DNA of 64,000 nt from Sphingomonas alpina (GCF_014490665.1 NZ_CP061038.1:4610501-4674500), one strand, 5' to 3'. Positions 50,874 to 60,456 are shown, counted from the first letter of the stretch. Translations and numbers: made by a program. The notes: generated by a model not told the origin, from the letters alone.

Positions 50874-51128
50874 ATGCCCACACCTCGCGACGCTGCGCGC
50901 ACCGCCGCCTTCCGCAAATGGATCGCCCATATAGGCGGACGCGAAGCCGCCGCGCGGGACACCGGCATAGCGCTGCGCTCGATCGAGCGCATGGCGGGCG
51001 GTAAGCAGCCACCGCCGGCAAAACTGCTCGAAGACCTTGCCGGCCAGCTGGCGGCAAAAGGCGGTGCCGATGCGCTCGCCGATGAACTGGCCATCGCGGC
51101 CCGCCCACAGGAGAAGGTCAATGCCTAA
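50874..51128 (+). CDS. small HTH-like protein
   Basis: 84 residues. FRKWIAHIGGREAAARDTGIALRSIERMAGGKQPPPAKLLEDLA resembles an XRE helix-turn-helix with a truncated second half. AAAGGAAA before ATG 50874. Overlaps integrase by eight bases; a candidate excisionase or integration regulator. Confidence 0.65.
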   Translation: MPTPRDAARTAAFRKWIAHIGGREAAARDTGIALRSIERMAGGKQPPPAKLLEDLAGQLAAKGGADALADELAIAARPQEKVNA

Positions 51129-52350
51129 GCAACGCCAGATCCCGTGCCTATTCGCGCGCAAGCTCGCCGATGGTCAAACCATGTGGCACTGGAAACCCAG
51201 CGCCCGCCTGCGCCGCGCCGGATTCGTCAACGTCAAGCTTGGTTATGACCATGGCCCAGCTGTGATCCAGGCGATGGAGTTGAATGCCCAGGTCGTGCAA
51301 TGGGACAAGACCGGCGCGACCGGCGACGGAGCCGCCGTGCTGCGCCCCGCACCGCGCGTCGTGCGCTTCGCGGAGCTGATGGCCCGCTACCGCGCAAGCG
51401 ATGCCTTCACGACGCTGCGCGCCAGTTCGCGCCGCGAATATGACACCCGCCTGCGCCAGCTCGACCATTGGGCAATGGATGGCCAGCTGCCGGTGCGCGA
51501 CATCGATAAGCAGCTGGTGCGCGATCTGCGCAACGGACTGGTCAGCGGCCACAGCATCCACCGCGCCGCCTCGACCCTCGCCGTGCTGCGCTTGCTGCTC
51601 GCATGGGCGGTCCGCGAAGGGATCGTGCGCGAAAACGCCGCGGTCAATTGCGATATCCCGGAACGGCCCAGCCGCCGCAACGTGATGAACGATGCGGTCA
51701 TGCTGGCGATCGTCGCCGCCGCGCGCCGGCTCAAGCTGCCCGAGGTCGAACTCGGCATCGATCTCGCCTTCTGGTCGCTGCAGCGCCAGGCGGATATCCT
51801 CGCGCTCAATCGGCTGGCATGGCGCGAATACGATAATGTCGATCGCGATCACGCCGCGCTGCTCGCCAACCCGCGCGGCCGGGTGATGGGCTTCCGCCTC
51901 TGCCAGCAAAAGACCGCCGTGTGGATCGATGCGCCAATGCCGCCACAGTTTCACGATCGCGTCGAAACGGCGCTGTCCGCCAGCCCCACCGGCTTCCTAT
52001 TCCAGCATCCCGACGACGCCAGCCAGCCCATGCCGGACTGGATGTTTCAGCGCCGCTTCAAGGCCGCCCGCACCGCCGCTGCGGAGAATGCGACCATGGC
52101 CGGCAACAACGCACTGGCCGAACAGATCAACCAGTGCCAGTTCCGCGACCTGCGCCGCACCGGCATGACCTTCTACAGCAACATGGGTGCCCGCCTGCCA
52201 TGGATCACCGCCCTTAGCGGCCACGCCGTACTAGGCCGCAAGACGATTCTGGACACGTATATGCCGGGCAATACCGAGGGAGCATGCGCTTGCGTTGCTA
52301 CCGGCATCGCCGGCCTGCAGCGCCGTGCCGATCGAGAGGAACAAGCATGA
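51121..52350 (+). CDS. int: tyrosine recombinase integrase
   Basis: 409 residues. The core-binding domain (about 95-180) is followed by a catalytic domain: R222 (QRQADIL), K264 (CQQKTAVW), FRDLRRTG (about 341-348, with Arg at the usual first His position and R345), GH (about 368) and nucleophile Y380 (TILDTYMPGN). It integrates at the tRNA-Gln site 400 bases away. ATG 51121 is coupled to the preceding HTH gene. Confidence 0.93.
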   Translation: MPKQRQIPCLFARKLADGQTMWHWKPSARLRRAGFVNVKLGYDHGPAVIQAMELNAQVVQWDKTGATGDGAAVLRPAPRVVRFAELMARYRASDAFTTLRASSRREYDTRLRQLDHWAMDGQLPVRDIDKQLVRDLRNGLVSGHSIHRAASTLAVLRLLLAWAVREGIVRENAAVNCDIPERPSRRNVMNDAVMLAIVAAARRLKLPEVELGIDLAFWSLQRQADILALNRLAWREYDNVDRDHAALLANPRGRVMGFRLCQQKTAVWIDAPMPPQFHDRVETALSASPTGFLFQHPDDASQPMPDWMFQRRFKAARTAAAENATMAGNNALAEQINQCQFRDLRRTGMTFYSNMGARLPWITALSGHAVLGRKTILDTYMPGNTEGACACVATGIAGLQRRADREEQA

Positions 52351-52661
52351 CCGACTATCGCGCAGCACCGTCGACCGAGGGGCAGCACGCCGACATCCGC
52401 ATGGATTTTTCCGGCTTGGGAGTAGAGTGCGCCTTTGCATATCGCATCGATCGAGAGGAGGTCGCGGAAGTGCTTTCGATCGGTCGACGCGAGCAAGTTC
52501 TAGGCCTCGACGGGCTGCGGCGCAGGGATGCGCGGGCCGCGTTTATCGACCGGATTGCGCGGACCTTGGCTGTCCAGCTATCCGACTTTTTGAACGATCG
52601 CGACGGCTGGAACGGCGAGCGTCGAGCCGAAATTATCGAGAGGCATTCGCGCGCCCGATGA
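52347..52661 (+). CDS. hypothetical protein co-transcribed with integrase
   Basis: 104 residues (MTDYRAAPSTEGQHADIRMDFSG...), overlapping the integrase stop by four bases. A mixed domain ends with a long basic helix (RRDARAAFIDRIARTLAVQLSDFL). Possibly a second recombination factor. No family match. Confidence 0.6.
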   Translation: MTDYRAAPSTEGQHADIRMDFSGLGVECAFAYRIDREEVAEVLSIGRREQVLGLDGLRRRDARAAFIDRIARTLAVQLSDFLNDRDGWNGERRAEIIERHSRAR

Positions 52662-52664
52662 CGC

Positions 52665-52705
52665 TTTTGTCGCACGTGCGACAAAATTTCGTCGCACCGT
52701 CGCAG
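52665..52705. promoter_or_regulatory. 22-bp palindrome and candidate right arm-type sites
   Basis: TTTTGTCGCAC and GTGCGACAAAA form a perfect 22-bp palindrome at 52665-52686. Further copies GTCGCAC (52691-52697) and GTCGCA (52699-52704) follow. TTTCGTCGCAC (52687-52697) is identical to 8433-8443 at the other end. Probable integrase arm sites; the palindrome could alternatively be a terminator for the operon that ends at 52661. Confidence 0.55.
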
Positions 52706-52716
52706 CGCCAACAGCC

Positions 52717-52745
52717 TTGACCCACAGTTTTCCGCCACCTAAGTG
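52717..52745 (+). promoter_or_regulatory. phage-borne candidate promoter for tRNA-Gln
   Basis: TTGACC (52717-52722), 17-base spacer, TAAGTG (52740-52745), then five bases to attR. The geometry relative to the tRNA start matches the native left promoter within one base. The -35 matches five of six; the -10 is weak (two of six). Confidence 0.5.
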
Positions 52746-52750
52746 ACCCT

Positions 52751-52778
52751 CGCTGTTGCCCCGTCGTCTAAAGGTAAG
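52751..52778 (+). repeat. right attachment site (attR)
   Basis: Exact copy of 8335-8362. Its last 22 bases are the 5' end of the intact tRNA-Gln. The prophage enters from the 5' side rather than the usual 3' end. Confidence 0.95.
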
Positions 52779-52830
52779 ACTACGGACTCTGACTCCGTTA
52801 ATTGAGGTTCGAATCCTCACGGGGCATCCA
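52757..52830 (+). tRNA. tRNA-Gln (anticodon CUG)
   Basis: 74 nucleotides with encoded CCA. Acceptor stem TGCCCCG/CGGGGCA is fully paired; anticodon stem ACGGA/TCCGT closes loop CTCTGAC, anticodon CTG (reads CAG). T-loop GGTTCGAATCC is normal. Discriminator base is T. The 5' part is supplied by the phage copy of the repeat. Confidence 0.97.
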
Positions 52831-53186
52831 GCTTTTCCGCTATTCGAGAGCCGCGCGATTCCGCTCGCTCGTTCGAGTGTCAGGCTCCGGAAATCGGCAG
52901 CGATTCCGGAAAACAGCGCCGATTGTCCCGAAAGCACCGGCTGGCCGTCATAGCCGGGCCGATGCTTCCATTCATCGTCAGTTGCGCATCTCTCACGCCA
53001 CCCGCCGAACTCGCAGGCGGAACGCTGATCTCGTACGAGACGGGCGCCCGACACCGTAACGAGCGCGCGGCATCAAGAATCCGGGGATACCCGCCGCCCA
53101 TGGTCCAGCAACGATGACCATGTCGTTGCCGCAGGCGATCTCGTTCACCCAATCTCGAGTCGGGGCTTTGCCCCGGTACATGTGAC
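52831..53186. other. gap after tRNA with possible lipoprotein remnant
   Basis: No strong gene. A 64-codon frame with a TTG start at 52923 encodes MSRKHRLAVIAGPMLPFIVSCASLT, which looks like a lipoprotein signal with lipobox IVSC, but the rest has no recognisable domain and it ends at 53117. It may be a remnant of a host gene. No promoter or terminator is clear. Confidence 0.4.
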
Positions 53187-53993
53187 CTACGCGAAAACCT
53201 CTTCGAGCTGCTGTGTCTGCGGGCCGTCCTTCCAGTTGCGCAGCTCGATATAAAGCGAGCTCTGCACGGTGCTCCAGAAGACGCTGATCAGGGTCGCGAC
53301 CACGGCGTTGCCGATCAGCCATCCGATCGGCAGACCGTTTTCGCCCATCTGGGCCATCGCCTGAACCCCGCCGCCGCTGGCGATCAGCGCATAGCCGAGC
53401 AATCCCGAGACCAGCAAATAGACGACGCCGACGAGCAGCTCGAGCCCGAAGACTTTCCAGCGAGCGCCCTTTGTCAGCTGGCGGCTGCGGCCGAGTGCGC
53501 CGATCACGCCGGTACGTTCCTCGACCAGGGCGGGGGCGGCGACCGACCAGATGACGTACAGCATGATCCCCGGCACGAACAGCAGCACCCAGCCGATCGC
53601 GACGCCGAGACCGACAATCAGCGCCAGGCCGATCAGCGGTAACGCCACGCTCATCCCGGCCGCCACGCTTTCGCCGAAACTGGCGCGCCGGCCCTCGCTA
53701 TACGCCACGGTCGCACGGACCAGCGCGCCCTGCACGATCATCGACAGAACCACTCCAATGATTCCCAGGCCGATGCTGATGATGATGCCGTCGCGGAACG
53801 CGTTGGGTTGCCCTGCGAGCGCAATCTGCAGGCGCTGGCCGAAAAAGCCGGAGATCACGCTGGGCAGGGCGCCGAACAGAAAGGCGATGCCGAGCATCAC
53901 CGCCGGGTTGGCGGCAATTGCGGAAAAGGTGCGGTTCAAGATGCGTCCGATCGAGACCGGTTCGCCCAAAGGCACCGCGACGTTTGTAGCCAT
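53187..53993 (-). CDS. membrane protein, GPDPase-membrane-domain-like
   Basis: 268 residues with about six transmembrane helices. It begins MATNVAVPLGEPVSIGRILNRTFSAIAANP, then LVRATVAYSEGRRASFGES and LFVPGIMLYVIWSVAAPALVEERTGVIGALGRSRQLTKGARWKVF, which fits the glycerophosphodiester phosphodiesterase membrane-domain/YciC-like families. ATG at 53993 after GGGGTGAAA; longer upstream codons are junk. Divergent from the DUF4129 operon. Confidence 0.8.
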   Translation of the reverse strand: MATNVAVPLGEPVSIGRILNRTFSAIAANPAVMLGIAFLFGALPSVISGFFGQRLQIALAGQPNAFRDGIIISIGLGIIGVVLSMIVQGALVRATVAYSEGRRASFGESVAAGMSVALPLIGLALIVGLGVAIGWVLLFVPGIMLYVIWSVAAPALVEERTGVIGALGRSRQLTKGARWKVFGLELLVGVVYLLVSGLLGYALIASGGGVQAMAQMGENGLPIGWLIGNAVVATLISVFWSTVQSSLYIELRNWKDGPQTQQLEEVFA

Positions 53994-54165
53994 GTGATTT
54001 TCACCCCGTTTGCCGCCGTGGCCATGCCCCGGCCTTCCGGCGACAATCTGACCCAGCTGGCGCATCCTGTCCACAGCGAAGGTTCGATTGTGAACTTCTT
54101 CATTGCATGCGCGATCTCTTTGGATAAGTTCGTGAAAGCGGTTCATCGCGGTCCGGGGGACATTC

Positions 54166-54873
54166 GTGACATCGGCATCATCGCAGGAAGCGGCGGCAGC
54201 CGCCGCGCGCCGCTTTACTGCGGCGCATGACGCGTTGCGCGCCGACACTTCGGTACAATTCGATCTCCGCGCCGCCCCACCGCCCCCCAAACCGCCCGAA
54301 TGGGTCCATCAGCTCGGCGAATGGGTCGCCTCCGTGCTGCGCCCGGTCGGACGAGGGATCGCCTGGCTGTTCGACCTCTTGCCCGACGCTCCCTATGCGC
54401 GCATCCTGCTCTGGGGCATTCTCATCGTCGCGGTGCTGCTGCTGCTCTGGGTGATCGTCGACCGGGTTCGCAACGGCCATTGGCGCTGGCCGCGCTGGCG
54501 CCGCCGTATAATTGCCGATGCTGCGCCCGAGGACGACCCGCAATGGACGCCGGAAGCCGCGCCGGCCCGTGCCTGGCTGCGCGAGGCCGACGCGCTTGCG
54601 GCGGACGGGCATTATGCCGAGGCGGTGCACCACCTACTGATCCGCAGCATCGAGGATATCGGACGTCGGCGGCCGCGCCTGATCCGTCCGGCGCTGACCA
54701 GCCGCGATATCGCCGCCGCCGACGCCATTCCGTCGACCGCGCGCGACATCTTCGCCGGGATCGCACGAATCGTCGAACGCAGCCTGTTCGGCGGCCGCGC
54801 GGTCGGCGCGACCGACTGGTCGGAGGCGCGCACCGCCTATGCCGACTTTGCTCTGCCCAAGGTATGGAAATGA
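54166..54873 (+). CDS. DUF4129 domain membrane protein
   Basis: 235 residues. N-terminal soluble helix, one transmembrane segment (ARILLWGILIVAVLLLLWVIV, about residues 78-98), then a C-terminal DUF4129 region: ARAWLREADALAADGHYAEAVHHLLIRSIEDIGRRRP. First gene of an operon for a MoxR/DUF58 complex, thought to help envelope or chaperone functions. Overlaps the next gene by four bases. Confidence 0.85.
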   Translation: MTSASSQEAAAAAARRFTAAHDALRADTSVQFDLRAAPPPPKPPEWVHQLGEWVASVLRPVGRGIAWLFDLLPDAPYARILLWGILIVAVLLLLWVIVDRVRNGHWRWPRWRRRIIADAAPEDDPQWTPEAAPARAWLREADALAADGHYAEAVHHLLIRSIEDIGRRRPRLIRPALTSRDIAAADAIPSTARDIFAGIARIVERSLFGGRAVGATDWSEARTAYADFALPKVWK

Positions 54874-56096
54874 GCGACGCGGCAACGGGGCGCATTGGCG
54901 GTGGCGATTCCGCATTCCGCCCGCTGACCGTCGCGCTGATGCTGATCGTCGGCATCCTGGCATTCGTCGCGACGCTGGTGCTCGGTGCCTTTGCGCCGGA
55001 TCTCCGGTCGGGCAATAACGGCGGAACCCACGCGCTGTCGCGCGCCGCGATCGGCTTCAGCGGCCTGTACCGGCTGGTGGAGGCGACCGGACGCCATCCG
55101 CGCATCATCCGCAACGATCACGAATTCGAGACCGGGGATCTCGTCATCCTGTCGCCACCCGATGGCACGACCAATGTCAGCTTGCCGATCCAGAGCCGGG
55201 CCGACAAGCCGACGCTGATGATCCTGCCCAAATGGGCGACCAAGGCCGATCCCGCGGTGACCGGTTGGGTGCGCTATGTCGGCCTGTATCCGCGCGACGT
55301 ACCCGAACGCGTGCTTGCCCCGGGCAGCAAGCTGACCGTGACCCGCCGGCCCAGTGGCGGTGCGCCGCTGATCGTCCCGGAAACGATGGTCGACGCACAG
55401 ACCGGCACCCCGGCGCGCTTCACCGCGCCGCGGCCGCTACAAACCATCACCGGCGCCGGCCTGCAGCCGGTGATCACCGATCGCGAAGGGCGGATCGTGC
55501 TCGGCCAGATCGGCACCGACCTGTACGTGCTGGCCGACCCCGATCTGCTGTCGAACCGCGGTATGAAGAATGCCGACCAGGCACAGGCCGCGCTCGCTCT
55601 GCTCGATTATCTGAGCGACACCGGTGCCGAGGGTATTGCGTTCGATGTGACGCTCAACGGTCTTGGTCATAGCCCGAGTCCGCTCAAACTGGCCTTTGCG
55701 CCGCCCTTTCTCGCCATGACGCTGGCGATCGCCGCCGCCTTGCTGCTCGCCGGCCTCCATGCGCTGGGCCGGTTCGGCTCGCCACAACGCCGCCCGCGCG
55801 CGATCGCCTTCGGCAAGGCTGCGCTGGTCGACAATACCGCGGCCCTGGTGCGCAAGGCCCGGCGCGAGGCGATGCTCGGCGGGCGCTATGCGCAGGTCAT
55901 CCGCGAACGCGCCGTCGCCGCTTTCGGCGTGCCGGCACGGTTGCGCGATGCGGCGCTTGACGCCTATCTCGACAAGCTTGGCGGGCGCGGGACGTTCAGC
56001 GATCTCGCGCGCGCCGCCGAAACCGCCGACGACAGACGCGCGCTGCTTGCCGCCGCGCAGGCACTCCATGACTGGCAAGGGGAGAAGAACGGGTGA
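54870..56096 (+). CDS. DUF4350 domain membrane protein
   Basis: 408 residues. Transmembrane helix at about 22-42 ([21 protein letters not shown]), a periplasmic DUF4350 domain with [28 protein letters not shown], a second helix near 272-292, then a cytoplasmic helical tail. ATG 54870 overlaps the DUF4129 stop. Probably a partner in the MoxR complex. Also found next to MoxR in many alphaproteobacteria. Confidence 0.85.
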   Translation: MSDAATGRIGGGDSAFRPLTVALMLIVGILAFVATLVLGAFAPDLRSGNNGGTHALSRAAIGFSGLYRLVEATGRHPRIIRNDHEFETGDLVILSPPDGTTNVSLPIQSRADKPTLMILPKWATKADPAVTGWVRYVGLYPRDVPERVLAPGSKLTVTRRPSGGAPLIVPETMVDAQTGTPARFTAPRPLQTITGAGLQPVITDREGRIVLGQIGTDLYVLADPDLLSNRGMKNADQAQAALALLDYLSDTGAEGIAFDVTLNGLGHSPSPLKLAFAPPFLAMTLAIAAALLLAGLHALGRFGSPQRRPRAIAFGKAALVDNTAALVRKARREAMLGGRYAQVIRERAVAAFGVPARLRDAALDAYLDKLGGRGTFSDLARAAETADDRRALLAAAQALHDWQGEKNG

Positions 56097-57049
56097 CGAT
56101 GGAAGACGTGCAGGCATTGGCCGCACAGATCCGCGCGGAAGTCGGCAAGGCCGTCATCGGGCAGGAGGCGACGGTCGAACTGATGCTCGTTGCGCTGTTC
56201 GCCGGCGGGCATATCCTGCTGGAAGGACCGCCGGGCACGGCCAAGACCCTGCTCGCGCACAGCTTCGCGCGTGCGGTCGGGCTGGATTTCGGGCGGATCC
56301 AGTTCACCCCCGACCTGATGCCGGGCGACATCATCGGCGCGAATCTGTTCAACTTCCAGACCTCGACCTTCACGCTGACGCGGGGCCCGATCTTCACCGA
56401 TCTGCTGCTCGCCGACGAAATCAACCGCACCCCGCCAAAGACCCAGGCGGCACTGCTCGAGGCGATGCAGGAACGCACCGTGACGATCGACGGCGAGAGC
56501 CTCGCGCTCGGCGATCACTTCATGGTCGTCGCGACGCAGAATCCGATCGAGCAGCAGGGCGTCTATCCACTGCCCGAGGCGCAGCTCGATCGCTTCCTGT
56601 TCAAGCAGACGGTCGATTATCCCAGCGCATCCGAGGAACGCCGCATCATCGCCGCGCACGGCGCGCGCCGGTCGGCGATGTCGCCGGAGAATTGGGGCGT
56701 CGAGGCAAAGGGCGATGCGAAGGCCATCCAGGCAGCGGTCGAGGCGGTTGCGAGCGTGAAGCTGGTCGATGAAGTGATCGATTATATCGCTGCGCTGATC
56801 CGCGGTACGCGCGACGTGGCCGACCTGGAGAGCGGTGCGTCGCCGCGGGCCGGCGCGATGCTGGCGGGCGCCGCGCGCGCGCGCGCTGCGCTCGACGGAC
56901 GCGACTTCGTCATCCCCGACGACGTCAAGATTCTCGCTCCGCCACTGCTGCGCCACCGGCTGATCCTGTCTCCCGCCGCCGAGATTGACGGGCGCGCGAT
57001 CGAGGATGTGGTGGCCGGCATCATCGACACGATCGAGGCGCCGCGTTGA
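56093..57049 (+). CDS. MoxR-family AAA+ ATPase
   Basis: 318 residues. Walker A GPPGTAKT, Walker [23 protein letters not shown], sensor [28 protein letters not shown]. Acts as a chaperone that assembles or activates partners with VWA domains. Starts with GTG at 56093, four bases before the DUF4350 stop ends. Confidence 0.95.
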   Translation: MTMEDVQALAAQIRAEVGKAVIGQEATVELMLVALFAGGHILLEGPPGTAKTLLAHSFARAVGLDFGRIQFTPDLMPGDIIGANLFNFQTSTFTLTRGPIFTDLLLADEINRTPPKTQAALLEAMQERTVTIDGESLALGDHFMVVATQNPIEQQGVYPLPEAQLDRFLFKQTVDYPSASEERRIIAAHGARRSAMSPENWGVEAKGDAKAIQAAVEAVASVKLVDEVIDYIAALIRGTRDVADLESGASPRAGAMLAGAARARAALDGRDFVIPDDVKILAPPLLRHRLILSPAAEIDGRAIEDVVAGIIDTIEAPR

Positions 57050-58359
57050 TCTATCCGACGCGCTCGGCGATCCTGCTCGCAGCGGCCGGTGCGCCGTTCG
57101 CGTTGCTTGTCGCCGTGTTTTTGCCGGGCAGCTGGTATGCCGGCCTGGTCTGGCCCGGCGCGGTGCTGCTGCTCGCTGCGTTCGACGCCCTGTCGGGGAT
57201 CCGGCCGGCGCAAGGCAATGCGACGCTTGAGCTGCCGAAATCGGCCAGCGTCGGGGCGACGATCGATGCGACGATCCGGGTGATGTTCGCGGGATCCGCG
57301 CCCGCCCGTGTCGAAGTGGCGATCGGCAATGATCCGCTGCTCGTGCCGTCGGAGGACGACCGGCTGATCATGGGCTTGGCCGGGCCGGCCGGCTCGGCGC
57401 TCCTCCCGCTCACCACGATCCGGCGCGGCACCGCCCGGCTCGACACGCTGTGGCTGCGCTGGAAGGGCGGTCTCGGGCTGGTCTGGAAGCAACGCCGCAT
57501 CGCGCAGCGGGCTGCGATGCGCATCCTGCCCGATGTGCGCCCGGTGCGCGAACGCGGCGCGCAGATATTCCAGCGCCACGCACTACAGGGCCTGATCGCG
57601 CAGATCGATCGCGGTGACGGCGCCGAGTTCGAATCGCTGGTCGAATTCCACTCCGGCATGGATCGCCGCGCGATCGACTGGAAACAATCGGCACGCCACC
57701 AGAAGCTCCATGCCAAGGAGTTCCGTACCGAACGCAACAACCAGATTGTCTTTGCCGTCGATGCCGGGCGGCAGATGTCGGAACCGGTCGCCGGTCTGCC
57801 GCGCGTCGATCGCGCCGTGGCGGCGATGCTGCTCACGGCCTGGGTGGCGCTGAAGCTTGGCGACCGTGTCGCGCTGCATGCGTTTGATTCGCGCCCGCGC
57901 ATCGCCAGCGGCCTGATCTCGGGGGCCGCCGGGTTCAGTGAGTTGCAGCGGCTTGCCGCGGGTATCGACTATTCCGAGGACGAGACCAACTACACTTTCG
58001 CGCTGGTCACGCTCGCGCAGCGTCTGACGCGGCGCTCGATGATCGTGCTGTTCACCGAATTCACCGACCTGACTTCCGCCGAATTCATGGTCCGCGCCGC
58101 GGCGCGCCTGGTTGAGAAGCATTTGCTGATGGTCGTGGTGCTGCGTGATGAGGAGCTGGAGGCGCTCACCGGTGCGCGGCCGCAGACACCGGCCGACGTG
58201 ACTCGCGCGGTCACCGCGGCGGCGCTGCTGCGCGACCGGCTGCTCGTGCTGACTCGCCTGCGGCACCTCGGCGTGCACGTCATCGAAAGTGAATATGACC
58301 GTGTGGGAGACCGGCTGGTGAGCGGTTATATCGATCTCAAGCGGCGCAACCTGCTATGA
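57046..58359 (+). CDS. DUF58 (VWA-like) membrane protein
   Basis: 437 residues. Two hydrophobic N-terminal helices, then a DUF58 core: [47 protein letters not shown] (degenerate MIDAS DxGxxM) and [10 protein letters not shown]. Partner of MoxR. TTG start at 57046 overlaps the MoxR stop by four bases. Confidence 0.92.
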   Translation: MIYPTRSAILLAAAGAPFALLVAVFLPGSWYAGLVWPGAVLLLAAFDALSGIRPAQGNATLELPKSASVGATIDATIRVMFAGSAPARVEVAIGNDPLLVPSEDDRLIMGLAGPAGSALLPLTTIRRGTARLDTLWLRWKGGLGLVWKQRRIAQRAAMRILPDVRPVRERGAQIFQRHALQGLIAQIDRGDGAEFESLVEFHSGMDRRAIDWKQSARHQKLHAKEFRTERNNQIVFAVDAGRQMSEPVAGLPRVDRAVAAMLLTAWVALKLGDRVALHAFDSRPRIASGLISGAAGFSELQRLAAGIDYSEDETNYTFALVTLAQRLTRRSMIVLFTEFTDLTSAEFMVRAAARLVEKHLLMVVVLRDEELEALTGARPQTPADVTRAVTAAALLRDRLLVLTRLRHLGVHVIESEYDRVGDRLVSGYIDLKRRNLL

Positions 58360-59369
58360 GCGCGCTCATCGAAGCCCAGCCGATATTGGTCAATGCGAGC
58401 CGCTTTCGTGCCGCCCATGAAGCCGAATGGGAACAGCTCGATACGCTGGTTACGCGGATCGAGAAGCGCTCGCTGAACCGGCTCAGCGACGACGAACTGC
58501 TCGCCTTGCCGCTGCTGTATCGCGCGACGCTCTCGTCACTGTCGGTGGCGCGCGAAACCTCGCTCGACAATGCGCTGGTCGTCTATCTCGAACAGCTGTC
58601 CACCCGCGCCTATTTCCAGCTCTACGGCGTGCCGACCTCGGCCTGGCGGCAGCTCGGCCAGTTCTTCGCACGCGGCTGGCCGCGCGCGGTGCAATCGCTG
58701 TGGCGTGAGACATTGGTCAGCCTGTTGCTGACCCTGGCGGGCACGATCGTCGGCTATCTGCTGGTGAAGAACGAGCCGACCTGGTTCTATAGCCTCATCC
58801 CGGGCAGTCTTGCCGGCGGGCGCGATCCATCGGCTTCGGCCGAGACGCTGAAGGCGGTGCTCTATGCCGAGCAGAAGGATGCGCTGGCGGTGTTCGCGAC
58901 CTTCCTGTTCACGCACAATGCGCAGATCGCGGTCTTCTCCTTCGCGCTCGGTTTCGCCTTTGCCGTCCCGACCGTACTGCTGATCCTCTATAACGGGTTG
59001 ATGCTCGGCGCCTTTATCGCGCTCTATGCCGCCAAGGGGCTCGGCTATGCGCTGGGTGGCTGGTTGATCATTCACGGCACGACGGAGTTTTTCGCAATCA
59101 TCCTGGCCGGAGCGGCGGGCTTCAGGATCGGGACCGCGATCGCCTTTCCCGGGCGCCGGTCGCGCGCCGATTCGGCGATCGACGCCGGGCGCACCGGCGC
59201 TCTGGTGATGGGTGGTGCGGTGATCATGCTGATGGTCGCCGGGCTGCTGGAGGGGATCGGGCGCCAGACCATCAATGACGATCTGGCGCGCTACGGCATC
59301 GGGCTGGCGATGCTGGTCGGCTGGACGGCATATTTCTATCTGCCGCGCCGCGAGAGCGCCGATGACTGA
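58356..59369 (+). CDS. SpoIIM-family membrane protein
   Basis: 337 residues. Soluble N-terminal helical part (EWEQLDTLVTRIEKRSLNRLSDDELLALPLLYR), then about five transmembrane helices with FTHNAQIAVFSFALGFAFAVPTVLLILYNGLMLGAF, the SpoIIM/stage II sporulation M signature, and GWLIIHGTTEFFAIILAGAAGFRIG. Non-sporulating relatives occur in MoxR operons. Overlaps both neighbours. Confidence 0.9.
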   Translation: MSALIEAQPILVNASRFRAAHEAEWEQLDTLVTRIEKRSLNRLSDDELLALPLLYRATLSSLSVARETSLDNALVVYLEQLSTRAYFQLYGVPTSAWRQLGQFFARGWPRAVQSLWRETLVSLLLTLAGTIVGYLLVKNEPTWFYSLIPGSLAGGRDPSASAETLKAVLYAEQKDALAVFATFLFTHNAQIAVFSFALGFAFAVPTVLLILYNGLMLGAFIALYAAKGLGYALGGWLIIHGTTEFFAIILAGAAGFRIGTAIAFPGRRSRADSAIDAGRTGALVMGGAVIMLMVAGLLEGIGRQTINDDLARYGIGLAMLVGWTAYFYLPRRESADD

Positions 59370-60456
59370 GCTGAAAATGATCGATCCGCTGCGCCGGCGT
59401 TTCATCACGCCCGAGGGGGTCGATCTGAAGCTCGAACTCGGCAGCGCGGGGACGCGTGCGGGCGCTTTTCTGCTCGACGCGCTGATGGTGGTCGGCACGC
59501 TGATCGCGATGACGATCGGGATCCTGTTTCTGTTGCGCTCGGGTGCAACGGAAATCCTCGCCATCATATGGCTGATCGGCTTTTTCGTGCTGCGTTTCGG
59601 CTGGTTCGTCATGTTCGAGATGGGCGGGCGCGGCGCTACGCCAGGCAAGCGCGTGATGGGATTGCGCGTGGTGGCGCGCGATGGCGCGCGACTGACCGGC
59701 GGCGCCGTGATCGCGCGCAATGCGATGCGCGAGATCGAGGTCTTCCTGCCTTTGTCCTTCCTCGGCTATCAGACCGCACAGGGGGCGGCCGACGCCTTTC
59801 TGGCGATCTTCGCGCTGCTGTGGAGCGGCATCTTCCTGTTCTTCCCGCTGATGAACCGCGACCGGCTCCGGATCGGCGACATGCTTGCCGGCACCTGGGT
59901 GGTGCGCGTGGCGCGGCAAGAACTCGGCCACGATCTTGTTGCGCACGGCAGCGCCCGGCCGCGCCGGACGTTCAGCGCGGCGGCGCTCAATCTCTACGGC
60001 GTCTATGAACTGCAGACGCTCGAAGACGTGCTACGGCGCGGCCGGGACGATGCGGTGACCACGGTCGCAGAAACGATCCGGCGCAAGGCCGGCCTGCCCC
60101 GCGACGGGGATGATTACAGCTTTCTGTCGGACTATTACGCGGCGCTCTGCGTCCATCTCGAACGCGGCCTGATGGTCGGCCGCCGGCGCGACAGCAAGTC
60201 GGATACTCTCGCGAGCGGCGCGGGTCGGCCGCGCCGTGTGTTCAGCGCGGCGGCGCTCAACATGTACGGCGCCCATCAGCTGCAGACGCTCGAAGGCGTG
60301 CTGCGTCGCGGCAACGAAGAGCAGGTGACCACCATCGCCGACACGATCCGACGCAAGGCCGGCTTGCCCCGCGACGGGGATGACGTCGCCTTCCTGTCGG
60401 ATTATTACGCGGCACTCCGCGCGCATCTTGAACGCGGCGAGCTGGCCGGTCGCTGA
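59362..60456 (+). CDS. RDD membrane protein with duplicated C-terminal domain
   Basis: 364 residues. N-terminal RDD domain with GSAGTRAGAFLLDALMV and GATPGKRVMGLRVVARDG and three or four helices (to about residue 195). The C-terminus is a tandem of two 78-residue units (59947-60180 and 60217-60450) that share 57 of 78 residues; each contains FSAAALN-YG, RRKAGLPRDGDD and FLSDYYAAL. Duplicated domains are not usual for RDD proteins. Overlaps SpoIIM by eight bases. Confidence 0.88.
   Translation: MTELKMIDPLRRRFITPEGVDLKLELGSAGTRAGAFLLDALMVVGTLIAMTIGILFLLRSGATEILAIIWLIGFFVLRFGWFVMFEMGGRGATPGKRVMGLRVVARDGARLTGGAVIARNAMREIEVFLPLSFLGYQTAQGAADAFLAIFALLWSGIFLFFPLMNRDRLRIGDMLAGTWVVRVARQELGHDLVAHGSARPRRTFSAAALNLYGVYELQTLEDVLRRGRDDAVTTVAETIRRKAGLPRDGDDYSFLSDYYAALCVHLERGLMVGRRRDSKSDTLASGAGRPRRVFSAAALNMYGAHQLQTLEGVLRRGNEEQVTTIADTIRRKAGLPRDGDDVAFLSDYYAALRAHLERGELAGR

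Larger units (their letters stand above)
8335..52778. mobile_element. complete temperate podovirus-type prophage (44.4 kb)
   Basis: It is bounded by an exact 28-bp direct repeat at a tRNA-Gln gene, and the integrase lies near the right end. It contains lysis, tail, internal core, capsid, scaffold, portal, terminase, replication, immunity and integration modules with no obvious gene break, so it may be inducible. Gene content (gp11/gp12-like tail tube, T7-type internal proteins, Bbp19-like protein, CHC2 primase) points to a temperate T7-tail relative, broadly like the BPP-1/Bcep22 type, but with no RNA polymerase gene. The period from repeat to repeat is 44,416 bp. Confidence 0.95.

Noticed and set aside
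50926..50943. CCCATATAGGCGG resembling an operator half
   Set aside because: It lies inside a coding region and lacks the second arm.
8335..52778. CRISPR array or diversity-generating retroelement (as in BPP-1)
   Set aside because: No reverse transcriptase, no template/variable repeat pair and no regularly spaced direct repeats were seen.
52923..53117. Small host lipoprotein gene after the tRNA
   Set aside because: It has a lipobox-like start but a TTG codon, no clear ribosome site and no recognisable mature domain; described only as a possible remnant.
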